From a bacterium HR19 (GTDB lineage: Bacteria > Calescibacteriota > Calescibacteriia > Calescibacteriales > Calescibacteriaceae): a stretch of 64,000 nt of DNA. Location: contig BEHV01000002.1 of the NCBI GenBank assembly GCA_002898315.1, positions 28,145 to 92,144 of the forward strand. Direction: 5' to 3'. Below are positions 16,720 through 25,960 of this stretch, one piece after another. The notes below the pieces were generated by a model, which saw nothing but the letters and a program-made list of their open reading frames with translations, did not search any database and was not told the origin of the DNA. The position numbers and the translations under genes were made by a program. The first letter of the stretch is position 1. Each line of letters begins with the position of its first letter.

Positions 16720-18624
16720 ATGGCGAGAAAAAGACCAATAGGAATTGACCTTGGAACCACTAACTCGGTTATCGCAACTATGGAAGGAAGCGATGTTAAG
16801 GTTATACCATCAGCAGAGGGTCCCACTACTGTTCCATCTTGTGTTGCATGGACTCGTGAGGGAGAAGTTATCGTCGGGATTCCGGCAAAAAGGCAGGCGA
16901 TAGTAAATGTAGAAAACACAGTATACTCCATCAAAAGGTTCATGGGAAGAAGCTATGATGAAGCAGCGGAGGAAGCAAAGAGAGTGCCGTACAAAGTTGT
17001 GAGAGGACCTCACAACGATGCCAGAGTTTATATACCGGCGGTCGGAAAGGAATTTTCTCCACCGGAAATATCTGCTTTCATCCTCAAAAAACTCGTGAAA
17101 GACGCCGAGGCGTTTTTAGGAGAGAAAATTCAAGATGTCGTCATAACTGTTCCCGCTTACTTCAACGATGCTCAAAGGCAAGCAACAAAAGCAGCAGGAG
17201 AAATCGCAGGACTTAATGTCCTCAGAATAATAAACGAACCAACAGCAGCTGCATTAGCATACGGATTTGAGAAAAAAAAGAAAGTCAGAGTCGCTGTGTA
17301 TGACCTCGGAGGCGGTACTTTTGATATAACAGTACTTGAAATGGGAGAAGATGTCCTTGAAGTTAAATCAACAGGTGGAGATACACATCTTGGAGGAGAT
17401 GATTTTGACCAGGAGATAATAAACTGGCTCATAGAGGAGTTCAAAAGAGAGACAGGAATAGATCTATCAAAAGATAGGATGGCTTTGCAGAGATTAAAAG
17501 AAGCTGCTGAGAATGCTAAAAAAGAGCTTTCGTCAAAGCTTGAGACGGAGATAAATCTTCCTTTCATCGCAGCAGACGCGACGGGACCGAAACACCTTGT
17601 TAGAAAACTCACACGCTCGCAGTTTGAAAGGATGATAGAAAAATACATAACAAGAACCTTAGAAATAATAGACAGAGTCATAAGAGATGGGGGATTTAAA
17701 CCGAAGGATATTGATGAGGTTATCTTGGTCGGTGGCTCAACGCGTATCCCGAAAATTCAAGAAGAACTCAAAAACTTCTTCGGAAAGGACCCTGTGAGAG
17801 GAATTAATCCTGATGAAGTCGTTGCTGTGGGAGCTGCAATTCAGGCGGGAATAATCCTCGGAACCGCAAAAGATATACTCTTGCTTGATGTTATTCCTAT
17901 ATCTTTGGGAGTTGAAACCTACGGTGGCGTCTTCACAAAAATAATAGAAAAAAACACCACAATACCCATAAAAAAATCAGAGATTTTCACCACTGCGGAA
18001 GATAATCAGACGGTTGTTGAGATACACGTTCTGCAAGGCGAGAGACCGCTTGCAAAAGATAATAGGAGCTTGGGAAGATTCTACCTTGAAGGCATACCTC
18101 CCGCTCCTCGTGGAGTCCCCAAAATTGAAGTCACATTTGATGTAGATGTTAATGGAATTCTCACGGTCTATGCCAAAGAGCTCTCAACAGGAAAGCAAGC
18201 TTCAATAAGAATAGAGGGCTCAACAAACCTCACAAAAGAAGAAATCCAAAGAATGACAGAAGAAGCAAAAAGATATGAAGAAGAAGACAGAAAGAAACTT
18301 GAGCTCATTCAGGAAAAGAATAAGTTAGACAACCTTGTGTATCAGCTTGAAAAAGCGTTGAAGGAGTTCAAAGATAGGGTTCCAGCAGATATTGTTTCAG
18401 AAGCCGAAAGAGTTGCTCAAAGAGGAAGAGAGGTTTTCAGAAATTCAAACGACATAAACGAAGTGAGAGGAATGATGAGAGAAGTGGAAAGCGTGATGGC
18501 TAAGGTCTCATCTGCTATATACTCGCAAAATGTATCATCTTCAACTCAGGGACAAGGTGGAGGAAGCGGTGGTTCCGAAGGACCTGATGGTGGCTCTGTT
18601 GTGGATACGGAGTGGAAAAAGTAA
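16720..18624 (+). CDS. dnaK: Chaperone DnaK (Hsp70)
   Basis: This ATP-dependent chaperone has 634 residues: an ATPase domain with [10 protein letters not shown] at the N terminus, [15 protein letters not shown] near 190-205 and [14 protein letters not shown], then the substrate-binding beta domain and helical lid, ending in a Gly/Ser-rich tail. A strong AAGGAGG Shine-Dalgarno precedes the ATG. The insertion KKKKVR after [12 protein letters not shown] is normal for bacteria. No dnaJ, grpE or hrcA adjoin, so it is a stand-alone locus. Confidence 0.97.
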   Translation: MARKRPIGIDLGTTNSVIATMEGSDVKVIPSAEGPTTVPSCVAWTREGEVIVGIPAKRQAIVNVENTVYSIKRFMGRSYDEAAEEAKRVPYKVVRGPHNDARVYIPAVGKEFSPPEISAFILKKLVKDAEAFLGEKIQDVVITVPAYFNDAQRQATKAAGEIAGLNVLRIINEPTAAALAYGFEKKKKVRVAVYDLGGGTFDITVLEMGEDVLEVKSTGGDTHLGGDDFDQEIINWLIEEFKRETGIDLSKDRMALQRLKEAAENAKKELSSKLETEINLPFIAADATGPKHLVRKLTRSQFERMIEKYITRTLEIIDRVIRDGGFKPKDIDEVILVGGSTRIPKIQEELKNFFGKDPVRGINPDEVVAVGAAIQAGIILGTAKDILLLDVIPISLGVETYGGVFTKIIEKNTTIPIKKSEIFTTAEDNQTVVEIHVLQGERPLAKDNRSLGRFYLEGIPPAPRGVPKIEVTFDVDVNGILTVYAKELSTGKQASIRIEGSTNLTKEEIQRMTEEAKRYEEEDRKKLELIQEKNKLDNLVYQLEKALKEFKDRVPADIVSEAERVAQRGREVFRNSNDINEVRGMMREVESVMAKVSSAIYSQNVSSSTQGQGGGSGGSEGPDGGSVVDTEWKK

Positions 18625-18702
18625 CGGCTTGAAGATTTTCTACTCCATCAATATTAAACTAAAAAAATAAATACCCCTACGCTCGTTGCTAATTTTTTTC
18701 TT

Positions 18703-19401
18703 ATGAAAATTCATCAGAAGGTCAATAAGGTTAAGTTGAAGGGGAAAAGGACTCGTGAGAAGATTTTGAAAGCTGCAACTCATCTTTTCGCTAAGTACGG
18801 CTTTGCAGGAACAAGTATGGATGATATTGCCGATATGGTGGGAATAAAAAAAGCATCTTTATACCATCACTTCCCGAGCAAACACGATATATATAACGAA
18901 CTCATAAATCAAACCCTTAAAAAAATAATAGAGATTTTCAGGTTGTCTTTTTCTTCGGGGGATATAATAAAAGACGCAAGAAACTTTGTAAAGCAGATAA
19001 TGTTCTTCATAAGAGAAAACGAAGAATATGTGAAAATTCTTATGAGAGAACTACTTGATGAAAATGTCCCCATAAGAAAACTTGCCCAAGAGCATGTTCC
19101 GCAGATTCTCTCATTTGGTTCCCAAATACTTGAAGAAGGAAAAAAACAGGGTGTTTTCAAAAGAGATGTTGACCCGATTCAGCTATCTATTACTCTCACA
19201 GGCGCTATAATAATATACTTCATCTTCAGACCACTTATAGAACCATTTATAAAAAAACCGATGAGCAGTAAAGCTATTTACGAACGCATATCTCACATAA
19301 TTTCTGTTATCTTATACGGAATACTTGAACACAATAAGGCAGAATCTGACAAAAGTAAATCCCATACCAATAAAAAATCAAAAGACAAAAAAGCGGGGTA
19401 G
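18703..19401 (+). CDS. TetR/AcrR-family transcriptional regulator
   Basis: This DNA-binding repressor has 232 residues. The N-terminal helix-turn-helix spans about residues 20-65 (RTREKILKAATHLFAKYGF and TSMDDIADMVGIKKASLYHH). The C-terminal ligand-binding domain is all-helical. A lysine-rich tail (SHTNKKSKDKKAG) is unusual for the family. It lies between dnaK and cobU, neither an obvious target. Fatty-acid-degradation regulators of this family are common, and acyl-CoA genes lie 10 kb away, but a link is speculative. No Shine-Dalgarno is seen. Confidence 0.85.
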   Translation: MKIHQKVNKVKLKGKRTREKILKAATHLFAKYGFAGTSMDDIADMVGIKKASLYHHFPSKHDIYNELINQTLKKIIEIFRLSFSSGDIIKDARNFVKQIMFFIRENEEYVKILMRELLDENVPIRKLAQEHVPQILSFGSQILEEGKKQGVFKRDVDPIQLSITLTGAIIIYFIFRPLIEPFIKKPMSSKAIYERISHIISVILYGILEHNKAESDKSKSHTNKKSKDKKAG

Positions 19402-19403
19402 AT

Positions 19404-19943
19404 TTATTTTATTTTCTGTGGAATTCCCGCGAGCATAAAATACACTTCGTCTGAAATAAGAGAGATTCTTCTGTTTATCTGTGAAAGAATGCTTTCCCAT
19501 TTTCTCAACGACTTTTCCTCTGGTATTATTCCAAGTCCGCACTCATTTGAAACAACAATTATATCTCCTTCAAACTTTGAAAGTTCATCTAAAAAATTTT
19601 CTATCTCGCTTTTTATTTTTCTCTCAGAGTTTTTATGAACAAAAAGATTTGTCAGCCAGAGTGTGATTGAATCTACTATGACAACAGAGTTTTTTCCTTC
19701 TTTCCTTATATCTCTTATCACTTTTGATATTTTAGTAGGTTCTTCTATTGTCTGCCATCTCAACCCTTTTCTCTCATTCTTGTGCTTTTTTATTTTTTCT
19801 TTTAGTTCTTCATCTATTGGCTCGCATGTTGCTATGAAATATTTTTTCAAATTGTCTTTATTTTTTTTTGATATTTTTTCTCCTATTTCAAGTGCAAATG
19901 AGCTTTTTCCGCTTCCGTTCCCGCCTATTATAAACACCTTCAT
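19404..19943 (-). CDS. cobU: Adenosylcobinamide kinase / phosphate guanylyltransferase CobU
   Basis: This bifunctional enzyme of the cobalamin nucleotide-loop pathway phosphorylates adenosylcobinamide and adds GMP. From the ATG at 19943 it has 179 residues: P-loop GGNGSGKS at 7-14, YFIATCEP, an IKKHKNER segment holding the candidate guanylylated His, VDSITLWLTNLF, and SNECGLGIIPE near the end. All are typical of CobU/CobP. The frame is open further upstream to 20048, but that part lacks homology and would overlap the divergent exbB-like gene. No other cobalamin gene is visible here. Confidence 0.88.
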   Translation of the reverse strand: MKVFIIGGNGSGKSSFALEIGEKISKKNKDNLKKYFIATCEPIDEELKEKIKKHKNERKGLRWQTIEEPTKISKVIRDIRKEGKNSVVIVDSITLWLTNLFVHKNSERKIKSEIENFLDELSKFEGDIIVVSNECGLGIIPEEKSLRKWESILSQINRRISLISDEVYFMLAGIPQKIK

Positions 19944-20028
19944 TTTTTCGGCAAAAAATTTTGTCAAAAACTTCAAAAAATTTTTATTTGTGATTATCTT
20001 TATCAAAAATAAAAGGGAGGTTTGAAAA

Positions 20029-20955
20029 ATGAACATAAAGAGAAACACTTTGAGCTACTTGGTTCTTCTGTCTTTGGCAGTTTTTGTTTTCTCTTTCTCC
20101 CGTCTTTCTTATGTGATAGCTCAGCAGGAAGGGGTCACCCAGGCACCCGGAACCACCACTCAGGTTCAAGAGGAAGCTACTTCTCCTGCTACTCCTGCTG
20201 TGGGAAAAGAAGAAGCTCCTCCTTCGGGTCAAGAAGGTGAGAAAAAAGAAGAGAAAGGAGTTATAGGTAAGCTGATTGAAGCTTATAAGGTGGGCGACTG
20301 GCCAATGCATCTTATTTTGCTCATGTTCCTTGTCATAATAGCTCTTTCTGTTGAAAGAGGTATAGCTATCTGGTTTGTTTACGGAAAAGACCCCGCTAAA
20401 ACTTTTGAGGAGGTGAAGTCAGCTTTTGAAGAAGGAGGTCTGAAAAGAGCTATTGAGGTTGCTGAACAAAATTCAAAATTACCAATAGGAGCGGTCCTCT
20501 ATTCCGCTCTCCGTGTCCTTGAAAAAAGCAATTTGTCTGAACTTGACGAAAAAGAAATAAAAGAGCTCGTCACCTCTGCTGTTGAGGAAGAATACCTCAG
20601 GTTTATTCCCAAGATACAGAACAGAGTTCCACTTATACATATATTTGCTAATACTGCTGTTCTTTTGGGACTGCTCGGAGCGGTTATTGGTCTTATTGAA
20701 GCTTTTTCTGGTGTCGGAGGTCTTGACCCAGCTCAAAGACAAATATACCTTTCAAAATCAATAGCAATAGTCATGCACTCCACTGCTTTTGGACTTATAG
20801 TTGCTATTTCGGGAGTTGTCTTCTTCGCTGTAATATCCTCACGAGCAAATAAACTTGTCTCTGCTCTTGAAGAGTATTCTGTGAGAGCTGCGAACTGGGT
20901 TTCGCTTATGGCTATTGACTCCGCAAGAAAATCAAATAAAGAGAAATCAAAATAG
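20029..20955 (+). CDS. MotA/TolQ/ExbB-family proton channel with N-terminal extension
   Basis: This inner-membrane channel subunit couples the proton gradient to envelope work (TonB or Tol systems). The 308 residues start with a signal-like hydrophobic segment (about 8-30), then a Pro/Glu/Gly-rich linker to about 75. The ExbB core follows, with TM near 90-110 and the typical pair at about 205-225 and 245-270 (HIFANTAVLLGLLGAVIGLIEA and MHSTAFGLIVAISG). A GGGAGG Shine-Dalgarno precedes the ATG. No exbD/tolR or tonB is adjacent, which is unusual. It may energise TonB-dependent uptake, but that is inference. Confidence 0.85.
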   Translation: MNIKRNTLSYLVLLSLAVFVFSFSRLSYVIAQQEGVTQAPGTTTQVQEEATSPATPAVGKEEAPPSGQEGEKKEEKGVIGKLIEAYKVGDWPMHLILLMFLVIIALSVERGIAIWFVYGKDPAKTFEEVKSAFEEGGLKRAIEVAEQNSKLPIGAVLYSALRVLEKSNLSELDEKEIKELVTSAVEEEYLRFIPKIQNRVPLIHIFANTAVLLGLLGAVIGLIEAFSGVGGLDPAQRQIYLSKSIAIVMHSTAFGLIVAISGVVFFAVISSRANKLVSALEEYSVRAANWVSLMAIDSARKSNKEKSK

Positions 20956-21048
20956 ATAAGTTCTTTATTCAGATGGACTTGAAAATTTGAACCTTATTTA
21001 CCGCTGAAAAAATCTTTAAGATGGAGGAATTTCTTTTTTCTGCAAAGT

Positions 21049-21909
21049 ATGAGATTACTGATAAAAATAATCTTTTATCTGTCTCTTCTCTTCACTCTTT
21101 TCCCGTATATCATTTTCGCTTATGAAAACATCGGTTATGGAAAGAAACTCAACCCAAAAGAACTCCTCATCTCCTTCACAAAAGAGTTCTTATCTTACAT
21201 TTATTTGTTTTCAACATGGATTTTCGGTTTTTTCAAGATTGAAAATTATATACCGAGAAGAACAGGAATAAAAACACCGGTGTTTATAATACCGGGATAT
21301 TTCCTCAACAGGTCATCTGTCTTTTTTCTGTTCTATTTTTTGAGAAACAGAGGATTTGAAAACATATTCATAATAGTACCTACTCCCTTTACTGATTCGG
21401 TTGAGAACCTTTCTTATAAATCCGCAAAAATGATAGATGAAAAGCTTGAAAATATTCTCGCCGACTCAAAAGAGATATTCATTATAGGGCATTCTCTCGG
21501 GGGTATAATCGCAAAATACATAACAGAAAACCAAGATAAATTTGATTTTGAGGTGAAAAAATGTGTTACAATCTGCTCTCCGCACTCCGGAACTCGCCTC
21601 GCTCACTTTGGCATTGGAAAAAGCGCAAAAGATATAACCCCTCAATCAAACATAATTCATAGTTTAAAGTATGTCAAAGAACCTTCAAAATACCTCTGCA
21701 TATCAGCAAAGTATGACCAGCTCACCATTCCCTATGAAAGCTCTTTCATTGATGGAGCGGAGAAAAAAGAGTACCTCGCTTTTGGGCATTTTTCACTCCT
21801 TTTCTCTTCTGATTTAGCAGATACTATACACGAATTCTTTCAAAGAACTGAAAAAGTTTCTTATCAAGAAACTTACGAAGAAAAAAAACTCGTTCAGGAA
21901 GGAGCTTGA
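21049..21909 (+). CDS. Alpha/beta-hydrolase, lipase/PGAP1-like
   Basis: This likely membrane-attached esterase or lipase has 286 residues. An N-terminal hydrophobic segment (about 3-24) is followed by an alpha/beta-hydrolase core with a PVFIIPGYF strand-turn near 82-90 and the nucleophile elbow GHSLGG at about 147-152. Candidate later acid and base residues are ISAKYDQLTIP and FGHFSLL, which fit the Asp and His of a triad. The C-terminal tail is charged. It is convergent with the next methyltransferase gene, with only 4 bases between stops. The substrate is unknown. Confidence 0.75.
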   Translation: MRLLIKIIFYLSLLFTLFPYIIFAYENIGYGKKLNPKELLISFTKEFLSYIYLFSTWIFGFFKIENYIPRRTGIKTPVFIIPGYFLNRSSVFFLFYFLRNRGFENIFIIVPTPFTDSVENLSYKSAKMIDEKLENILADSKEIFIIGHSLGGIIAKYITENQDKFDFEVKKCVTICSPHSGTRLAHFGIGKSAKDITPQSNIIHSLKYVKEPSKYLCISAKYDQLTIPYESSFIDGAEKKEYLAFGHFSLLFSSDLADTIHEFFQRTEKVSYQETYEEKKLVQEGA

Positions 21910-21913
21910 GCTT

Positions 21914-23068
21914 TTATTTTATAGCTACCCCGAATGTCGCTTTTCCTCCAAGACATTTTACAATCTTGAAATCAGAAAATCCCCTTGAAATAACATATTC
22001 TCTCATTTCAGATTCTTTCCATCTTTTCCCTGAAAAGCTCACAAGCAGGTCAAGCAAAGATTCCTCTATTGGTCCGCTCGTTCCTTCGTCGCTTACTATT
22101 GCTTCCCATATAACCCCGTATCCACCCTTTCGCAAAACCTTATATGTTTTTTTCAAGAACTCATCTCCAAACTCACCGAGTTCTTTTAATGTGAGCTTTT
22201 TTGTGAGAAAAACAAGATCATACCCTCCTTCTTCTTCACCCCATCTATCCTCCGATGGTATTCCTTTGTGCGGTTTCATCGTCTTTATATTTATCAATCC
22301 ATATTTTTTTACAAGTTCGGGGACTCTTTCAATAAGATGAGGATAGCATCCTATATGGACTTCAACTTCGGGAAATTTTTTCTGGATGTTCTTTGCAAAA
22401 GATATTCCCATTGAACCTATCATGATTTTTCTTATGTTTTTGAATTCAAACTTTCTCATCAGTTCCCGTGTTGCAATATAAAGAAAAGAGTTTACATTGT
22501 ATAGCAAAGTAGCATAATCTCCTTCAAGATTGTAGATGTTGAGTATTTCCGAAGGTTTTCCGTTTTTCAGTATTATTGGAAGTTCAGCGAATGCCTTGAA
22601 CTGACTCCACATAAATTTTAAGTAATCTCCCGATTTTTCAAGGGTTCTTTTGAATTTAGGTTCAAGCTGGTATTTTGAACCTTCTTTTTTTGCAAATCCG
22701 AAGTAGCAGAGCGCGTCAAGCAGGGTTTCGGTTCTCATTTTTTCTGTCCCAATTTCAGACGAAATTTCATCTGCGGTTTTTTTCTCGCCCGATATTCTCT
22801 CTACTATTCCAAGTTCTATGGCTGTCCCGAGACATACAAGCTCTAAAATGCTCTTTTGCGTGTTGAGAATTTTTCTTGTTTCAAAATAACTCATTAAATT
22901 CTCTTGTATCTTTTTTGGACTTTTGCTTTTTGATATTATGTATGCAAGAGGTATTATCTCGCTGAGGATTTTTCCTGCTGTTGTGTTCTCCTCTATTTTT
23001 CTTTCCGAAAAATCATATATTCCCTTCAAAATATTTTCTCCTATTTTCTGGACTTCTATTTTTCTCAT
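21914..23068 (-). CDS. O-methyltransferase-like protein with winged-helix N terminus and atypical SAM site
   Basis: The 384 residues have a layout like hydroxyneurosporene/O-methyltransferase (AcrA) family proteins. An N-terminal helical and winged-helix dimerisation region (about 60-150, with LGTAIELGIVERI and LLDALCYFGFAKKEG) is followed by a Rossmann-like domain. The usual glycine-rich SAM motif (E/DxGxGxG) is replaced by MIGSMGISFAKN, so binding may be altered or lost. The later KVLRKGGYGVIWE strand is typical. A TTAAAT hexamer ends 8 nt before the ATG. The substrate is unknown. Confidence 0.65.
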   Translation of the reverse strand: MRKIEVQKIGENILKGIYDFSERKIEENTTAGKILSEIIPLAYIISKSKSPKKIQENLMSYFETRKILNTQKSILELVCLGTAIELGIVERISGEKKTADEISSEIGTEKMRTETLLDALCYFGFAKKEGSKYQLEPKFKRTLEKSGDYLKFMWSQFKAFAELPIILKNGKPSEILNIYNLEGDYATLLYNVNSFLYIATRELMRKFEFKNIRKIMIGSMGISFAKNIQKKFPEVEVHIGCYPHLIERVPELVKKYGLINIKTMKPHKGIPSEDRWGEEEGGYDLVFLTKKLTLKELGEFGDEFLKKTYKVLRKGGYGVIWEAIVSDEGTSGPIEESLLDLLVSFSGKRWKESEMREYVISRGFSDFKIVKCLGGKATFGVAIK

Positions 23069-23076
23069 ATAGAGAA

Positions 23077-23082
23077 ATTTAA
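23077..23082 (-). promoter_or_regulatory. -10-like element before the O-methyltransferase-like gene
   Basis: TTAAAT on the minus strand ends 8 nt before the start codon and no Shine-Dalgarno is present, matching the leaderless layout seen at several other genes. Confidence 0.4.
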
Positions 23083-23129
23083 TGCAAAAATAAAAATTTA
23101 AGAGAACGAGATTTTACTTTTGATTTTTT

Positions 23130-23606
23130 ATGGTTGTTCTCGTACAGCATGGGAAGGCGAAATCGGAAGAAGAAGACCCAGAAAGAGGACTGAAAGATGA
23201 GGGATTTTATGAGACAGAGAAAGTTGCGAGGTTCTTGCAAAATATTTTAAAACCAAGCAAGATATTCTGCTCTATGAAAAAGAGAGCGGTCCAGACAGCA
23301 GAGGTTATTGCAAAAATTCTCGGCGGTGAAATTGAAAAGTTAGATTACATAAACCCTCTTGATGACCCCAAAAAAGTTCTGCCACTTTGCGATGAGAGTC
23401 AAGAGAAAGTTTTTGTTATTGTTGGACATCTGCCACATCTTGCAAACCTTTTGAAAGAACTCACAGGTTCAGATTGCGTTAGTTTAAAATACTCTTCCTT
23501 CTGCGCTCTTGATAAAATAGAAGGGAAGTGGAAGATTCTCTGGTTTATAACCCCTGATATAATAAACTCCTCAGATTTTCACTCAAAATTTAAGAAAAAT
23601 TTTTAA
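23130..23606 (+). CDS. SixA-like histidine phosphatase
   Basis: This 158-residue protein of the branch-1 histidine phosphatase (phosphoglycerate mutase-like) fold is closest to SixA phosphohistidine phosphatases by length and layout. The catalytic His7 lies in QHG where almost all members have RHG. The second half keeps SMKKRAVQTAE, with the conserved Arg, and VGHLPHL with the second catalytic His. The Arg-to-Gln change removes a phosphate-binding residue. It starts a short same-strand run with the cupin and glycosyltransferase genes. Confidence 0.75.
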   Translation: MVVLVQHGKAKSEEEDPERGLKDEGFYETEKVARFLQNILKPSKIFCSMKKRAVQTAEVIAKILGGEIEKLDYINPLDDPKKVLPLCDESQEKVFVIVGHLPHLANLLKELTGSDCVSLKYSSFCALDKIEGKWKILWFITPDIINSSDFHSKFKKNF

Positions 23607-23616
23607 GTTTTACCTT

Positions 23617-24078
23617 GTGGTTATGGTTAAGGAGAAAGTAGAGGAGGGAATAGAATACATATACTCTGGCGGTGAGCTTATATCTATAATACTGCGTTCA
23701 AATTTTCACAAAGATGAGATCACTTTTTTCACCCCTGATACTCTTTCTCAACAGCTCGGATACCTACCGCATAAAAAGGGAGATATTATTCAGGCACACA
23801 GACATATCTATAACAAAAGAGAAGTTCATTACACGCAAGAGGTTCTCTTTGTGAAAAAGGGCAAGGTGAAAGTTAATCTTTACGATAGCAGGAAAAAATA
23901 TATAGGTTCAGAAATAATTCAGACGGGGGACTTCATTTTGCTCTGCGGAGGAGCTCACGGCTTTGAATTCCTTGAAGATTCAATTCTCATAGAGATAAAG
24001 CAGGGACCATACACAGGAGAGCAAGACAAAGAGAGATTTCAAGGAGTTGAGAATGCAGGCGAAGAAAAAGAAAGATAG
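23617..24078 (+). CDS. Cupin-fold protein (WxcM/FdtA-like)
   Basis: This 153-residue single-domain beta-barrel has cupin metal-ligand candidates in QAHRHIYNKREVHYTQEVLFVKKGKVKV (His residues near 66-77 and the Glu of QEVLF) and a second motif GDFILLCGGAHGFEF. Cupins of this size near glycosyltransferases are often sugar-nucleotide isomerases or epimerases of the WxcM group, but others are unknown. It lies 10 bases after the sixA-like gene and 11 before a glycosyltransferase. The start may be GTG 23617 or ATG 23623. Confidence 0.65.
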   Translation: MVMVKEKVEEGIEYIYSGGELISIILRSNFHKDEITFFTPDTLSQQLGYLPHKKGDIIQAHRHIYNKREVHYTQEVLFVKKGKVKVNLYDSRKKYIGSEIIQTGDFILLCGGAHGFEFLEDSILIEIKQGPYTGEQDKERFQGVENAGEEKER

Positions 24079-24089
24079 AGTTAAAATTT

Positions 24090-25151
24090 ATGGTTTTCTT
24101 TCACATACTATCAAAGCGGTATGGATTTTTCTCTTCGTGCTTCCCGATGTATAATATCATCAGGTTTCTTGCTGAGCGGGGAGAGAAAAATTATCTTCTT
24201 TCAGGAATTGAAGTTGATGATAAAGAGAGAAAATGGCTATACCAGATAAAAAGAGTGGAAATTAGCTTTTTCAGAAAGTTTCTTTTTCTGAACCGCTTTT
24301 TTCTTTCTTCTTCTTTGAAGGCAGATTTTATTTTCGTCTATGACCCAGCAGATGCTATGGCTCTTTCTCTCTTTTCAAGAATCATAAAGAAAAAGATGAG
24401 AGCAAAACTCATTTACTATAACCTTGAACTCTTTGTTCTTGATTATAATAGCCATTTCAAAAGGTTGATTGGCAAAGTCTTAGAGCAGATTCTTATTTCA
24501 AACTCCGATTTTTTTGTCGCTTTGAGTCCAAAAAGGTTAGAGCTCGCAAAAAGTATTTTCAAAATTTCCTGCCCAACATTTGTTATACCAAATAGCTACG
24601 ACTTTGAAGCAGAAAACTTGAATTATTCCCCTTCTTATGCTCCGCGCGTTCTCCTTGCGGGTGGATTGGAAGAAAGTGTTCTTGCGGGAATTGAAAACGG
24701 ACTTGATGGAAACTTCATTTTTGTGTTTCACGGAATTTCAAAATATGGCATAGAAAATCTGAAGAAGAAGTTAGCTCACTTGAAAAATGTTGAGTTCTAC
24801 GAAAGGTTTTTGGGCTACGATGATTTCAAAAACTTTGTTTCAAAACACGATATTGGTTTTGTGTGGTATGATAAATCAAATCTGAACGATAGGTTTGCTG
24901 GATGGTCTGCGAGCAAGTATTTCAGATACCTTTCTCTCGGAAAACCTGTGATAGTGAGAGACCTCCCAGAACTCAAAGAAACAACAGAAGAAAATAGCTT
25001 TGGAGTTGCTATATCCTCTTTTTCTGAAATAAAAAACGCGGTATCGGAGATTGTGAAAAATTACTCAAACTATGTCAAGTCAATAGAGCAGAACTACTCA
25101 AAATTTGAGTTCAGCCCAAACTTCAAAACTTTCTACGAGAAGATTATATAG
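24090..25151 (+). CDS. Glycosyltransferase (GT4-like)
   Basis: The 353-residue protein has a two-Rossmann GT-B layout. The C-terminal half carries recognisable features: VLLAGGL, FVFHGISKYG, GFVWYDKSN, and SASKYFRYLSLGKPVIVRDLPELKE, which matches the nucleotide-sugar-binding region where acceptor family 4 enzymes have E(x7)E-like contacts. There is no signal peptide or membrane segment. It follows the cupin gene closely. It likely adds a sugar to a surface glycan; donor and acceptor are unknown. Confidence 0.75.
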   Translation: MVFFHILSKRYGFFSSCFPMYNIIRFLAERGEKNYLLSGIEVDDKERKWLYQIKRVEISFFRKFLFLNRFFLSSSLKADFIFVYDPADAMALSLFSRIIKKKMRAKLIYYNLELFVLDYNSHFKRLIGKVLEQILISNSDFFVALSPKRLELAKSIFKISCPTFVIPNSYDFEAENLNYSPSYAPRVLLAGGLEESVLAGIENGLDGNFIFVFHGISKYGIENLKKKLAHLKNVEFYERFLGYDDFKNFVSKHDIGFVWYDKSNLNDRFAGWSASKYFRYLSLGKPVIVRDLPELKETTEENSFGVAISSFSEIKNAVSEIVKNYSNYVKSIEQNYSKFEFSPNFKTFYEKII

Positions 25152-25195
25152 CAATTCCAAACGTCTTCTGAATATCTTTTGGCTTCCTCCATTTA

Positions 25196-25915
25196 TTACT
25201 TTATATTTCTTGCGATGAATATGTTCAGGAGTGAAATTTGTGGAATGTTTGCAAAGTTCAGTAAAAAATCATGAACCAATTGCAACTTTTCCGGAAATAC
25301 CGTCACAATCTGCCACAAAAAAGGTATTGTTATCGTTATACCATAAATTTCCTCCACCTTAAATTTGTGTGATTCAAGAAGCGATTTATATTCTGGAAAA
25401 GGTCTTTCCCCTATGTGATTCCAATCCTTATCTCCTCTTGATAGTTTCCCAAATAAAGAAAACTTTATTCTTGATGTTAGATTTGCAAGGTTGGGAACAG
25501 ACATAATGAGCAATCCATCTCTTTTCAATATCCTTTTTATCTCTTTGAGAGCAATATACTGATCAGAATACGAAAGATGTTCAAGAACATCAAGAAGTAA
25601 AACTATATCAAAAGTGTTATCTTTGTAGTCTGTTTTTAGTATGCTTACTGTCTTTACGAATTCGCTTTCGTAGTTCGGGTCTATTCCCTCTATGTCGTAT
25701 CCTTTCTTTTTATATTTTTCAACAAGAACTCCTTCTCCACATCCCGCATCAAGAATCTTTTTACCTTTCTGTTTATCAAGAAAATCTGTTATGAATTTCA
25801 TCTTTTTTCTGAAAATAAGAAGATACCATTCTTTACCGATTTTACCTTCTTCTATTTTTTCCATCCATTCTCTGTGAATATCTCCTTTTTCATATATCCA
25901 TCCTCTTTTGGGCAT
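25196..25915 (-). CDS. Class I SAM-dependent methyltransferase
   Basis: The 239 residues hold a complete class I Rossmann methyltransferase: motif I ILDAGCGEGVLVEKYKKKGY near 54-73, GIDPNYE after beta-2, FDIVLLLDVLEHLSY, and LKRDGLLIMSVPN. This is the UbiG-like layout found in many glycan and secondary-metabolite clusters. It reads toward the glycosyltransferase and lies downstream of another methyltransferase and a DegT gene on the same strand, forming a likely sugar-modification set. The substrate is unknown. Confidence 0.82.
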   Translation of the reverse strand: MPKRGWIYEKGDIHREWMEKIEEGKIGKEWYLLIFRKKMKFITDFLDKQKGKKILDAGCGEGVLVEKYKKKGYDIEGIDPNYESEFVKTVSILKTDYKDNTFDIVLLLDVLEHLSYSDQYIALKEIKRILKRDGLLIMSVPNLANLTSRIKFSLFGKLSRGDKDWNHIGERPFPEYKSLLESHKFKVEEIYGITITIPFLWQIVTVFPEKLQLVHDFLLNFANIPQISLLNIFIARNIK

Positions 25916-25960
25916 ACAAAATTTAAGTTTAGCATATTTTTGTTTTTATATCCTTTGACA

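Noticed and set aside
19944..20048. Longer N terminus for CobU
   Set aside because: It has no similarity to CobU and overlaps the divergent ExbB-like gene and its Shine-Dalgarno.
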